From: Thoreauomyces humboldtii
Taxonomy: Eukaryota > Chytridiomycota > Chytridiomycetes > Spizellomycetales > Powellomycetaceae
Direction: 5' to 3'
Assembly (NCBI GenBank): GCA_027596035.1
Contig: JADGJA010000259.1
Span: forward strand, 1-27,203
DNA: 27,203 bases
In this document: positions 10,012-20,536 of the stretch, one piece after another
Numbering within the stretch: position 1 is the stretch's first letter
Layout: each line of letters opens with the position of its first letter
Notes under the pieces: generated by a model
Databases searched by the model: none
What the model was told of the DNA's origin: nothing
The model's input: only the letters and a program-made list of their open reading frames with translations
Translations under genes and position numbers: made by a program

Positions 10012-12438
10012 ATGCGTCCAATCTACGGAACAACCAACACTCCTTCCTCCCACGCTTCCAACGTCAACGTCAAGGACAAGGCGAATACTGTCTCCAACGT
10101 CACCGCTCCCGATGGCGAGCACTCCCTTTCCTCCCCTTCACTCAGACCTGGAAGGCAGGGAACAGCGACACCATCACCAGGAGGCAGTCCCGCGCTCGCA
10201 AGGAAATGGCCTCCACCGTCGGTATCCACCTCCTCCGTCTCGTCCTCGGCAGCTGCGCTGCCAACGCCTGCTTCGTCGCGTCCGGCTGGCTCAAAGTCAG
10301 CCGATCAATCCACCGCTCCGCCGCCTCCTGTTGTGCGTCCGAGACCGCCGCCCTCGACATCGCCCGCTGCCCAGCGACGGAGCGAGGCGTCCGGGCTCAC
10401 CGCGGAAGGTCATCGCAGGTCAAAGAACCCGTTTGACGTTGACGAGCCAATAGCGTCGGAACAGTCATCCCCACCGCCACCACCCCGTCCAAAACGTTCC
10501 ACACCTCCGCTCCCGCCTCGACCTAGCAGCACCGCAAGCATCCCTCTCCCGCCTCGTCCGACGTCGAAGAATCCTTTCTTGAGCGGTACTGACGATGTTG
10601 GTAGCGTGCCTACCCAGTCCGTGCCATCTCCACCCAGGCCGGCAAGACCAGCTCCTCCTACCAACCGCAAGTCCAATCCGTTCTGGCCCGAGGACGGGCA
10701 GGACCAGCAACATGGGCAGCACGTAGCTCGGAAAGTAGAAAAGAAGCAATCGGACCCGGATGTTCGACCACCTCCACCTCCACCACGACTCCCGAGTCGC
10801 CCCTCCCTTGTCGAAGCCTCAAACACCGAGCGATCCGCCCCGACGCCCACCGCAACCCCTCCGTTACCGACTCGCCCAGCAACCGTCGCGTTGCCCTATC
10901 CGCAGGCCTCAGAAGCCCAGGTTTCGGTCCTGGAACCATTCAACAGGAAGCAATATCCGCGTCTGGGCCGCGTCAGGAACTCCTCAGCGAGCAAATACAC
11001 CCTCATAGACTTCTCCCACATCGACGCCCACGCCAGCGCACCCATCGCAAAGGAGATGTACGATGTGGACCAAATAGCCTCCTACCTCACCGAACCCTAC
11101 CCAGACAGCGAGCTCCACCGACTACGCTCCATCTTCGTCTGGATCGCTACCAACATCGCCTACGACGTCCAACTCTTCAAAAACCTCGCCAGCGCCAGCG
11201 GCTCGCGATCCATTCACGACACGCTCAACCTCCGACTCGCCGTCTGCCAGGGCTACGCCGAACTGTTCAAGGCCCTCGCCGACCGCTGTCGTCTGCCCAC
11301 CTGCAGGGTCGTCGGCGGACTCGCGACGGGATTCGGGTACGAACCGGGACACACGCTCGCGGACAGGAAGCGACTCGGGGCAGGACATGCATGGAACGTG
11401 GTCCTCGTGGACGGGGAGTGGAGGGGGTTGGATTCCTGTTGGGCCGCTGGAGTGCTCAACCCCGGGTTCACCTGGATCTTCAACCCGTATTGGTTCCTCA
11501 CCGACCCGGGCGAGTTCGTGTTCTCGCATTTTCCGGACAAGGAGGAGGATCAGTGTTTGGGTGATGCGATCGTGTCCTCTCAGGAGTGGGACCGGCTGGT
11601 CAAGGTAGATACCGAGTTCTGGGAGAGTGGCGTGGTGTTGGCTTCGTACACCGATGCAGGTGGCCTCATGGTCCCTCACGAAGGATGGACGCCGGACACG
11701 GATCTGATCGTGAGGTTGATCGTGCCGGATGGATGGAAGATTACGGCTGGTCTCGTGAGGAAAGCGGACGGCGCCACGGTCGAGAAGGCCACGTTCAATG
11801 AGTGGACGCTTCCGGACGATGAGGCAGAGGACATGGATCCGGGGACCTTGGAATGTAGGATCAGGGTTCGACCTCCTGCACCCGGATACTACGCCGTCAA
11901 AGTGTTTGCCCGACACGATTCGGTGAGTGGTCTTTGCCTTCTTGCACACCAAGTTCCCTGTCACAGTTTGCACACGTCCATCATCACCACCACTCTGTTT
12001 ACACTCATCGAAAAACAACATCACTCACCCTCTTCTTTCTTCCAGTCCACGGAAGAATCCTACCCACATCTACTAACCCTCGCCCTCAGCATCCCGTCCA
12101 CGGTCCCGTATCCCACCACCCCGATCCCCCTCTTCCCGACCGACTACACAGGCGGCCAGCCCTCTCGACTCTCCCTCCGATCCCCGCTCCGGTCCCCGAT
12201 CCCCGCGAACTCGACGGTCCGCTTCGTCCTCGCCCACATGGAACCCGGATCCGCGGACGGACGACTCTCCGTCTCCCCGCACGGAGAGTGGGCGGAGAAG
12301 GTGGACATGCGGTGGGATCCGATCAGGAGGACCAGCGAGCGGGAGGTGAACGTCGGACGGGCGGGGAGGAAGTGGGTCGTCTGTAGGGATATGGAGGGGG
12401 GCGCTTTTGCGTTTGTGGCGGAGTGGGATGTCGTTTAG
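10012..12438 (+). CDS. Cyk3-like cytokinesis protein with transglutaminase-like domain
   Basis: Exons 10012-11922 and 12046-12438 give 767 residues. The 123-nt intron (gtgagt..ttccag) contains no stop and is a multiple of three, so a retained form would also be open. Residues 1 to about 300 are Pro/Ser-rich, with many PPPPPRP-type runs that could bind SH3 domains. A transglutaminase-like domain follows (about 340-500). It starts with YDVDQIASYLT and HRLRSIFVWIATNIAYD and carries a Cys412-His459-Asp474 triad (AVCQGYAE, GAGHAWN, GLDSCW). Such domains are found in fungal Cyk3, which acts at the division site to promote septum formation; many of these are thought not to be active enzymes. A beta-rich C-terminal region of about 200 residues completes it. 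No SH3 domain is seen, unlike yeast Cyk3; an upstream exon could be missed. Confidence 0.82.
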   Translation: MRPIYGTTNTPSSHASNVNVKDKANTVSNVTAPDGEHSLSSPSLRPGRQGTATPSPGGSPALARKWPPPSVSTSSVSSSAAALPTPASSRPAGSKSADQSTAPPPPVVRPRPPPSTSPAAQRRSEASGLTAEGHRRSKNPFDVDEPIASEQSSPPPPPRPKRSTPPLPPRPSSTASIPLPPRPTSKNPFLSGTDDVGSVPTQSVPSPPRPARPAPPTNRKSNPFWPEDGQDQQHGQHVARKVEKKQSDPDVRPPPPPPRLPSRPSLVEASNTERSAPTPTATPPLPTRPATVALPYPQASEAQVSVLEPFNRKQYPRLGRVRNSSASKYTLIDFSHIDAHASAPIAKEMYDVDQIASYLTEPYPDSELHRLRSIFVWIATNIAYDVQLFKNLASASGSRSIHDTLNLRLAVCQGYAELFKALADRCRLPTCRVVGGLATGFGYEPGHTLADRKRLGAGHAWNVVLVDGEWRGLDSCWAAGVLNPGFTWIFNPYWFLTDPGEFVFSHFPDKEEDQCLGDAIVSSQEWDRLVKVDTEFWESGVVLASYTDAGGLMVPHEGWTPDTDLIVRLIVPDGWKITAGLVRKADGATVEKATFNEWTLPDDEAEDMDPGTLECRIRVRPPAPGYYAVKVFARHDSVSGLCLLAHQVPCHSLHTSIITTTLFTLIEKQHHSPSSFFQSTEESYPHLLTLALSIPSTVPYPTTPIPLFPTDYTGGQPSRLSLRSPLRSPIPANSTVRFVLAHMEPGSADGRLSVSPHGEWAEKVDMRWDPIRRTSEREVNVGRAGRKWVVCRDMEGGAFAFVAEWDVV

Positions 12439-13473
12439 AGAGGGATATGGCTATTGCGCGCTGGGAGAGGAGGGGCGTCTGGAGGAGATTGTCGCCGTGT
12501 TATTGGCGGGAGGCGCTGGGTGGTTGGTTCCCTGATAGTTAGCATTTGCCTTCCATTTTTTTTGGGCTTTTTGGATATGATGTCTTCTGAATACTGGAAT
12601 GCTGTTGCTCATCGGCTTTGCAAAGGTAGAAGTCGCTCACATCCCCGTCTCGCCCTTTAAAACTCGGCCTTCTACTGCATATCTTTTTCTCCTCGCAGAG
12701 ATGATTGCCAACTTGCGTGAAGCCCAAAAACGTCTGGAGCTGTCCAAACAAGATCTCACATCGCGATGGTCGCATCCTGCGATGGAACCCTGCGATGGAA
12801 CCCTGCGATGGAACCCTGCGATGGAACCCTGCGATGGAACCCTGCGATGGAACCCTGCGATGGAACCGATGGTTGCCTGAGTCAGAACCCTCTGGAGGAC
12901 GAAAAAATGAATTCGGTACTGATGCTGCAAGAGTACGGGAGTCGCCGCATACCCTCAAAGCACATGCAACTCTACCCGATGGCGGCTTTATGCCACGGCG
13001 TCGGATCATACTCGGGAGCGATGAAAGGCGCAAACTGCCCTTCCCAAAAAAGGGGGGGATACTTGTCGCTGCTCCTCGCATCGCGAGCTACGACCAGTCA
13101 TCCGCTTGTTTTCCCAGGAGCAAAAGAGAAGGTAAATGCGGAACGATCCTGTTTTCGCCACAGCGATCCTTCCCTGTCGAGGTATGCTGCCCATCCGTTT
13201 ACTGAGGCTGGATACTCAACAGCTGTACTGAAGGGGAAGAGATGATTGACGACCGAGGCACCTTTGGTATCGATGTAGAGATGTTCTATTGTTCAGAGGA
13301 CAACGAGAGGAAAAGGTTCTCGTCGTCGAGATGAGGAAGAGGAATATTTGACAGTATTGGGCTCGCATACGCCGCGAGTCTCAACACCGTTAAGTGTTAT
13401 GACGGGTCTGATCCCCGTGGTTGGTAAGGTCTGCTTTGCGAAGGTCAGTCGGTATCTCATCTTCGTCTTCCAT
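12439..13473. other. Intergenic region containing a minisatellite
   Basis: This spacer separates the 3' ends of two convergent genes. Long open frames run through 12700-13200 on both strands, but they owe much of their length to the 13-bp repeat and show no domain. Nothing else was recognised. Confidence 0.55.
12777..12867. repeat. Perfect 13-bp minisatellite, seven units (CTGCGATGGAACC)
   Basis: Seven identical, head-to-tail 13-nt units fill exactly 91 nt. A related GCGATGG lies just before the array and GATGG just after. The unit is not a multiple of three, so each frame reads all three phases and none meets a stop, producing artefactual repeat peptides on both strands. Perfect identity suggests recent expansion and likely length variation between strains. 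Confidence 0.95.
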
Positions 13474-14880
13474 TCAGAGTGTTAAGTCCACAAGCCCGTT
13501 TTCCCCGATAGCAAAGTTGTGCTCTGCCAGGAGCGCCCTCAATTCTTCATCACTCCAAACGTCTCGGAGTGCATCAACGAAATCGCCGAAGCGAAAGCTG
13601 CCGAAGAGAGCAGGGGCACGGGCGTTCCCGAGGATAAGGGCAATGTCGTCACGAGAGAAGCGGTTCGCCAGAGGTAAGACCATGTGGGATGCCATTTCGT
13701 TGGCCTGTTGGTAATTGCGCGCCGTTATGTAGATCCTCGCCGCTTGGGTGACCATTTCTGCGGGCAACTCTCCGGGTGTGATTCGTTCAGGACTCTCATC
13801 TGACCGAACGTAAGCGACGGAATGGCTTGGCAGGCGGCCGCTTTCAACCATCGGATCGACATGGCACGCATGATGCTGATACCCTTTGCGTTTCCGCCTT
13901 CTCTTTGAAGCCATGTGCGCAGTGTAGACTGAGTCGCATCGTCAACGAGTTCGGCAGCCGCCGGTACGGCGAGTGCCAGGTCTGCAGCGCGTGCTACAAG
14001 ATCTTCGGCTGGACCTTTAGCCAGGGATTGTATCGCATTTTGGATCTTCGGAATGGCATGCTGGTGGTGAAGCTCGATGATGGCCCGGATTGCAATGAAC
14101 GCAGACGCCTGGTGATTCAGGGCCCAATCCCACTTGAAGATGAGGTCCTGGAGGAATGCTGTGACCAGGCCTTGGCGGGCGTTCCAGAGCTCGGAGTGGC
14201 GAAAGCGAACGACTGCTTCGTCGTGGGTGCTCGGGAAACAGGGAGATTCCACCAAGGCTCTGAGACTGGCGAGAGCTGCCCTTCCTTGTTTTGGGGGTTG
14301 CGACAGAACGAAGGTTATGGCCGACCGGATGTGCATACGGGCATGCTCCGCGGTGGGAGTGAAAGGAACCGCTTCCTGCGAGAAGGTAGGATGCGCGCAA
14401 CGGTGCCGGTCGGAGCGCAAGCGCTTGAGATCCTCAAACTCGTGAGCGCCGAAGAATTCGAAGGTGGTGCGGAAAAGGTAGAGGAGCCCGTTCTCGAACT
14501 TTTGGAGGGCTGTGATCGCAGCTTGGTTGCCGGGGTCTTTTTGGTACAAACGTTGCTGCTCGTCGAGGTGTGCCATTGTCTGACGGCATGGCTTCAAAAA
14601 GCGCAAGCAATACAGAACAGCACTGATACAGGAAAATACTCCAATGACGATTTACTCACTACGAGATACATCATCCTTACCTTATGTACGTCGACGCCAA
14701 GAGGAGACACGCTGTCCAAAAGAGACCTTTGCAGGTGAAGGCCACACTCAGCCGCCACAGCGACCAAGAGTCGCAGTCGATCTGCTGCGGCAACGAGTCC
14801 AGGTGCCATTGTCTAGTTGGATCTTGTCTATGCGCAGCCATTATGAAGATAGATGATGCAGATTGGGCAGACCACACCAA
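13474..14880 (-). CDS. HEPN-motif protein of unknown function; reading frame broken or spliced
   Basis: Proposed exons on the minus strand: 14880-14681, 14622-13883 and 13799-13474, giving 421 residues. The first intron (58 nt, gtaagg..tatcag) joins in phase. Residues 139-144 read RHRCAH, within a helical context (EDLKRLRSD), and fit the HEPN consensus R-[N/D/H]-x3-H found in many RNases. The rest is Ala/Leu-rich and helical, and the C-terminal part (PGELPAEMVTQAARIY onward) is also protein-like. Near 13800 the frame changes. Either an 83-nt intron (gtatca..ggtcag, 13882-13800) restores it, or a one-base frameshift has broken the gene; the skipped piece itself looks coding, which favours a frameshift. 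The start is uncertain: ATG 14880, 14841 or 14576. The N-terminal exon is the weakest part. It lies divergently from the RING gene. Its look resembles prokaryotic HEPN proteins, so horizontal transfer is possible. Confidence 0.55.
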
Positions 14881-15413
14881 CCCAAGAACGGTTTCGAAAG
14901 CTTCTTCGCCGGTTGCTCATCTGGGTTGCCGATTTAACTCAGGCATCTAAACCTCGAAACTATCATTCCGGGGACACATGAAGATAACGGCATCGGTAAA
15001 TTCGCGCAAAAAGGAGCCAGCAGACCTCATCTGAATGCAGCATGCATTAGGTCGGTCTCTGCGGCCTCTTGCACGGAGTGGTCGCTGCTCGCAAGCTCGT
15101 ACCCGACGTGCGAGAGGTTGAGAAGAGTGGGGCCATCGCGTGTTTACCTGCACCTTTATTGGGCTTGTGCGGTGTTGTTTTGTTTTTCGTGACTCGTGAG
15201 GTCATTTATTTCCATTCATGAGAGTCTCGTGTGCGTGCCTCTGCCTCTGTCCTTGCCGTTCTCCCGCAGACACATCCCCAACAACAACACACACACACCC
15301 TCTTCACCTGTTCACAGCTGCACGACACCCAAGGCCTCTTGACTTGCTGTACTAGGATCCAGTACCGAAACGATAGAGAGAAGCAAGACACATTGGAGCG
15401 AAGTCGCGACGCA
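14881..15413. other. Divergent intergenic region between the HEPN-motif and RING genes
   Basis: About 530 nt separate two divergent gene starts and presumably carry both promoters. A CA-rich tract at about 15286-15298 precedes the RING gene. No clear TATA box or RNA gene was seen. Confidence 0.45.
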
Positions 15414-16754
15414 ATGTCTTCACCGACGGACAACCACCCACCGCCACCGCCACCCCCACTTCCACCAGTAGCACGACCACCAGCACGAGCACCCGCACCG
15501 CCAGCGCCATCCAGCTCCTGCAGCTCTTTCTCGGGGTCCGACGAATCCATACTGAACCCCCAGGTCCACCGACGGCGTCGCACTCCCTTCGAGGTGGAAA
15601 CGGACGATGCCATTGGCCCCCCAGGGCGAAGGAGATCTTCGACCACCTCACAACCGAACGCGAGTTTCTCTGACGACTATGACGACGACGATCCCTCCCC
15701 AACTTTGACCTTGCGACGAAGACAATCGTTGGCTCGCGGACTGGTGTCCAACGGCGATGAAGCTGCCGTCAAAGACCCATCACGGACAGCACGTCCTTCT
15801 TTGTCTCCGACGACAACGACCAGCCCGACTCCGACGACCCCTGCGTCGCCTTCCGAAGAGGAGGAAGGCAATGAGTTCGAGTGTAACGTCTGCTTGGAGA
15901 CGGCTTCCAATCCTGTAACGTGACATCCCCCCGTTCTGCGCTCCCACCGCGCATCACCATTACCACCATCAAAGCTCATACTTTGAATGTTTACGATCGT
16001 AGGTCCTCACTCTGTGCGGACATCTGTACTGCTGGCCATGTCTCCACTACTGGATGGAATCGGGAAGTCCTTTCTCGAAGGCGTGTCCAGTGTGCAAGGC
16101 TAGGGTGGAGAAGGACAAGGTGGTGCCCATCTACGGACGCGGGAGGAAGGATGATCCTAGGTAAACGAAGGACAATCGAGTCTTTCATCCAAAGCAGCGG
16201 GATCTCGGACGAATCGCTACGGCCATGAAAGCTCATACCGAATCTCTTCTCCTCCGCTCAGACAATTGAAGGTGCCTTCACGACCACAAGCCGACGCTCC
16301 CCCGCAAGTCACGCGATCTGGACCGTGGGACGCGTTCCGACGCGTGGGACAACCCACACAGCCGTTCAACGTGAGACATGGGACCGGCATCGCTGTCGGC
16401 ATCTTTCCGTCCTTGTTCGGCATGCAAGTGGTAAGGAGCGCCGAACCGAAACGAGGGTCGGGGACTCCCACTCTTCCGTGAATGAGAACTGACATTTTTG
16501 CCTTCCCCACTTCCCACTTCTCTTTTGTGTGTGTGCATAGAACATCGGCGGAAACTTCAGAGGTCCGTTGATGCACGTACAACCTCAACATCTTCATCAG
16601 CAGCAGGCGTTCCTGTCGAGAGCATTCATGATGACTGGGCTCCTCGTCATGCTGGTGAGAAACCAAACGATTTTTGTTTTTCCTTACCCCTTTTCAGTCT
16701 CTGACCTGACTCCACCTTGCGTCTGCAATGTTGTAGGCCATCCTGCTATACTGA
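15414..16754 (+). CDS. RMA1/RNF5-type RING-finger E3 ubiquitin ligase, tail-anchored
   Basis: Exons 15414-15914, 16003-16160, 16262-16430, 16541-16654 and 16737-16754 give 319 residues; all phases match. The N-terminal 150 residues are Pro/Ser-rich with acidic patches and are probably disordered. The C3HC4 RING starts at about residue 155 with [12 protein letters not shown]. It continues across the first intron with [17 protein letters not shown] and ends with CPVCKARV and the KVVPIYGRG signature typical of RNF5/RNF185/RMA1. These enzymes take ubiquitin from an E2 and act in ER-associated protein degradation. The C-terminus is hydrophobic ([10 protein letters not shown] then AILLY), fitting a membrane anchor. 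The last coding exon is only 18 nt including the stop. The paralogous plant and animal proteins have similar but shorter N-termini. ATG 15414 is the first methionine giving a plausible N-terminus; the frame is open further upstream. Confidence 0.92.
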
Positions 16755-17111
16755 TACTGCAAGCCGCGACCCTCAAAGTGGGCTTTGCACCACTGTGATA
16801 TATGCGACTCCTCGTGTGGGAAGACGTTGACGCTGTAGCTTACTTGTGATTTACCCCTTTTCACCTTTTTTTCCAATTGTACATACTTTCTGCTCGCCAC
16901 TGGTCCCGAGATACAATAGGGAGAAGGAGGTGTTCGCGACGAAGGCATCGGAAGGCAAAGCGATAGTAAAAAGAACACATGATATGAAAAAAAGAAAGAT
17001 GCAGCAACGAGACCCTACGGTAAATCCTACGGAAATCCCCAAAGCGCCATGACAGAATTACGCCCCGTCCGCCTTCCCACCCACCCACGCACGCACCAAA
17101 AAAACACTATC
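16755..17111. other. Convergent 3' intergenic region
   Basis: The RING gene ends at 16754 (+) and the anoctamin gene ends at 17112 (-). The spacer should hold both 3' UTRs and polyadenylation sites. It is moderately A-rich at 16960-17010. No gene was recognised. Confidence 0.55.
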
Positions 17112-19469
17112 CTACTTGAGCACATCCTGGATCGCCTTCAACGCCACTCCATACTGAACCGCCTCGTGTCCCTGCTCGACGCCCTTGGCCTCGGCGTTCC
17201 ACTTGACCTTGCCCCCGTGTCCACCTGCCATGACGTCGATACCCGCCTTGGCGAGGTACGTCCTCTTGAGATCGAACGCCGCCCTCCTCCTCCTGTCCCC
17301 GCCGCCCGTCGGGACGCTCCTGACGGCCTCGTCGACGGCCCACTTGACCAACAGGTAGAGATGCTCGGCGACGAGGACGGCTGCGAGACACCACGGGAGT
17401 CGATCCAGGACCGCCTGACCCGGGTTCGAGGTGGGCTGCCAGCCTCGGTACAGGACGACGAGCGACGGGATGGTGATGGAGGATCCGACGTAGGAGAGGA
17501 GACGGAGGTTTCGGAGCCAGGGGCCGATGTTGTCGGCTCGGATCGGGGTGGGTCGACGGGTGGCGTGACAGATCTTGAAGGCGTCGGTACGGAGTTCGAA
17601 AAAGTTGTTGATGAGGCACAGGAGGGGGGCGAGGGAGTAGCCTGTGGAGAAGAGCATCACGTAGCCGAACTGGAGAAAAAGATAGGGAAGGGATATCAGG
17701 ATGAAGGTGACGTGACGTTCTGCAATGAGTCGGGTGTTCTCGTTACCTGAATGGCCATCTCGCTGTAATCACCCGCGACGTCGTAGGAAGGTCTCTCGAA
17801 CTCCTTCTTTGCCCGTCTCACCCATCCATCCTCCTCGGACTCCTTCTGCTTCTCCTTCTCGCTTCTCTCCAACCCCTTCCTGACCGTTCCGTACTTTGTC
17901 GTCAGCAGCGGTACGACGACCTCTGTGAACGCGTTGATGACCTGTGCCGTAACCATGAGGTACGCCATCCTCGTCGACAGACTCTCCGGTCCGAGATCCA
18001 TGGTCTCGCTGGTGGTGAAACCCCTCGACTTGAGTGCGTGACCGATCTGAGTCGAGAACGGGATGAAGATGTAGGACTCGGCGAACAGCGCCATGAAGGC
18101 GACGAGAGATGTGAAGGTGAAGAGTTTCTGGGCATACGATTCCGCGTGTTGCGTGTCGGTGGAAAAGTTCTCGAGTTCCACGAGTCGAGCGGCCAGACGA
18201 GCGTAGTAGGATCCCATTGTGGGGATGCTGGCAGAGTAGACGATGGTGGGGATGTATCCCACGAAATCCTTTCCGGGTCCGTCGTAGACTTTGGTGGCGG
18301 CTTGGACGGACACGAGGACGAAGACGACGGCCATCATGGATGCGATCGTCACGAGCGTCGTGGGAAGGGTGATGCAGGATTGGACGATCCAACGACGCCA
18401 GTAGGGATAGTAAGGTTGTCTCTCGTGGGTCACTTGGTCGACCACGAACTTTGTAGGTCGGAACTCGGGTCGGACCTTTTCGATCTTGGAGTAGTTCCGA
18501 GTGCCCCATCGGGACGCGAGCTGCTGGGCGCGACGGTTCCAGAGGGCGATGAAGACGGTGGACCATCCGACCTGACGAGGGGATGAAAGAGTGAGCCTCT
18601 TTTCGGTTTCCGGGAAGACACACCCACAGGGAGCAAATGAACTCGAGACTTACCAGGAAGAGTCCGTAATAGTACGAAAAGTCGCCATCGACGTAGTGAG
18701 TAACCATGCCGACGACGGCCGGGAAGATCAAGCTGGCAAGGTAGAACCTCAGGAATCCAAAGTAGTAGGCAACCTTCTCTCCGGCATAGTCACGGATGGC
18801 GTCCAGGTCCCCGTCGGTGAGCAGCCACTTCTTTGCCCAGTTCTTGACCCACTTGTCCGAGAACTCCTTGTCATGAGGAGCGAAGATGGCCTCCACATAC
18901 TTTCCACCCACGGCATCGGTGACGCCGACCACGTCCTCGTCCATGGTGATCCCGGCACCGCCCTCGTAGGTCGGGGTGGTGAGCAGCTCGTGGACGAACC
19001 TGGACCGTTCCGCAGGCGAGAGCGGTGAAGGATTATCCAGGTCCGTGAGGACGACGGGAGGTTCCAGCTCGGAGATGCCGCTGTCGTTCAGCCAGTCGGT
19101 GACCCTGGACCTGTACACCTCCCTCTTGAGGACCCTGTCGGGACATCTCACGTAGATGGCCAGCTTGCCGCGTCCCCAGTCCTGGATGCGGAAGGCGAGG
19201 TGGACAGACAGGAGACGGGAGACGACGTCCTCCCACGCTTGCATGGCTGATGCGTTGGCATCCTCGGTTTCCTCGGGAGCTGGATTGGGTACCGGGTCGG
19301 CGCCTCGATGGGCCTTGACTGCTTGGGTCTTTTTGGAGGAGGCTGGGGGCTTTGTGTCGAAGATGATGATCCAGTCCGTCTCCGTCAGACGGAAGGAGGA
19401 GGGATCGGTGTTGGCAAGGGACTGGTCGGCCTGCAAGGGCTTGGTAGCCGGTGAGCGAAGCGCTACCAT
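17112..19469 (-). CDS. Anoctamin/TMEM16 family membrane protein (Ist2-like)
   Basis: Exons on the minus strand are 19469-18654, 18571-17747 and 17669-17112. The introns are 82 nt (gtaagt..gtcag) and 77 nt (gtaacg..ctccag), both phase 0, giving 732 residues. That length is close to the characterised fungal TMEM16 scramblases (about 735). A soluble N-terminal domain (1 to about 220) is followed by about nine to ten hydrophobic segments, for example AYYFGFLRFYLASLIFPAVV, TLVTIASMMAVVFVLVSVQ and AYLMVTAQVINAFTEVVVPL. The motif NNFFELRTDAFKIC matches the conserved N..E.R.DA.K region that carries calcium-binding residues in the family. Likely roles are calcium-regulated lipid scrambling or ER-plasma membrane tethering; which one cannot be told. 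I start at ATG 19469 because the frame upstream runs through a GA/CT dinucleotide repeat best read as 5' UTR; ATG 19535 is the alternative. Confidence 0.92.
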
Positions 19470-20536
19470 TTCGAGAGAGAGAGAGAGAGAGAGGACGGGG
19501 ATGGCGACTGGGATGGATGGATGCAGTGCTGGCAAATGAAGCGATGGACGAGTTTCGACTAGGTGACCCTTGCCCTTGCCCTTGAAGGTGGTTCGGTTCG
19601 CGGGGGAAGATGTTGGGGGGGTCGGTCATAAAAAGGGCGACGAACAGCACAAACCACGTACGTCACTCCTTCTGTGACGGCCAAAAACAGCAGCAGCCTT
19701 GTGCGTGGTTTTAATCAACAAACTTGCCCTCACAATGAGCGACAGCAGAAGAGAGACGGCTACGCTAATAAATCAAAGAAAATCTAACACACACACACGG
19801 GTCAAGTCGTTGCCAACTTGCACCGACTTCGAGAAGCAGGAGATTGTGCCGACAACGTCATCGAGTTGCCGCGCGTACCGGAATCCGCGCGTGTCTGCGC
19901 TCAGAGAAACTCTCTGTCGAGTCCGTCGAAAAGTAAGCTCTGATACCGCCGTCATCCGCGAAGAGAACCATAGTCTACAATATGATTACCTGGGTCAACG
20001 CCAGCTAGTCTCGTGCTGAAAGATCATTTTCCTTGGCTGTGAAGCTGCTTTGCCTTGAGCTCTTCTTCACTCGTGACACTCAAGCTGTCGAGTTTGCCAG
20101 GGAGCGGCGTCGCGATGAACGACGAGATGAACGAGGGGAGTCCAAAGGGGAGTGGCACTGAGATCTTTTATCGTTGAGCGAGGTGCCTACAGCCCACACC
20201 TTCATTCATCTCTCATGAAGTTGCGGTTTGCGGAATGCTTGGATGTGGCGTGAAGCTGAGCAGAATATCGCTCCCAGAAGTTATACGGTACTCAAAGGTC
20301 CGTCCTCGTGCATACCAAGCTTGGAAGCTAATGACAGCCACGTCCTGACATGGTCTTTGGCTTCCTGTAGATACGGAATGAAACTGCGGAAAGAACGAGC
20401 GCGACCCGACTCCCCGTACGGGAGCCTCAAAAACTCTGTCGAAGAATCAAAAGCACAGAAGAAAAACGAACCCAAAAACAGCGCGGGCAAAAACAATCTA
20501 CGGCCAGGACTCTACGCCGAAGCGTACGCAGCGAGC
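19470..20536. other. Intergenic region upstream of the anoctamin gene
   Basis: This holds the anoctamin promoter and leader and the 3' side of the next minus-strand gene. Small frames such as 20228-20560 (+) show no domain. A short CA repeat lies at about 19790. Nothing else could be supported. Confidence 0.5.
19473..19493. repeat. (GA)10 dinucleotide repeat in the anoctamin leader
   Basis: Ten GA units (CT on the gene's strand) sit 3 nt upstream of the chosen ATG at 19469. If the upstream ATG at 19535 were used, the repeat would encode an alternating Ser-Leu stretch. A slippage-prone repeat so close to the start may vary between strains. Confidence 0.85.

Noticed and set aside
12539..13245. 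Long frames on both strands around the 13-bp repeat
   Set aside because: The repeat lacks stops in every frame, so it joins unrelated frames. No domain or splice support.
13827..14738. 303-codon plus-strand frame opposite the first HEPN-motif gene
   Set aside because: The minus strand has the HEPN motif and a more protein-like composition, and the plus-strand product shows no domain. It remains a weaker alternative.
17769..18570. Continuation of the anoctamin exon-1 frame past 18650 to 17769
   Set aside because: It reads through the 82-nt intron into the wrong frame and gives a basic, non-membrane sequence, while the spliced frame gives clear membrane segments.
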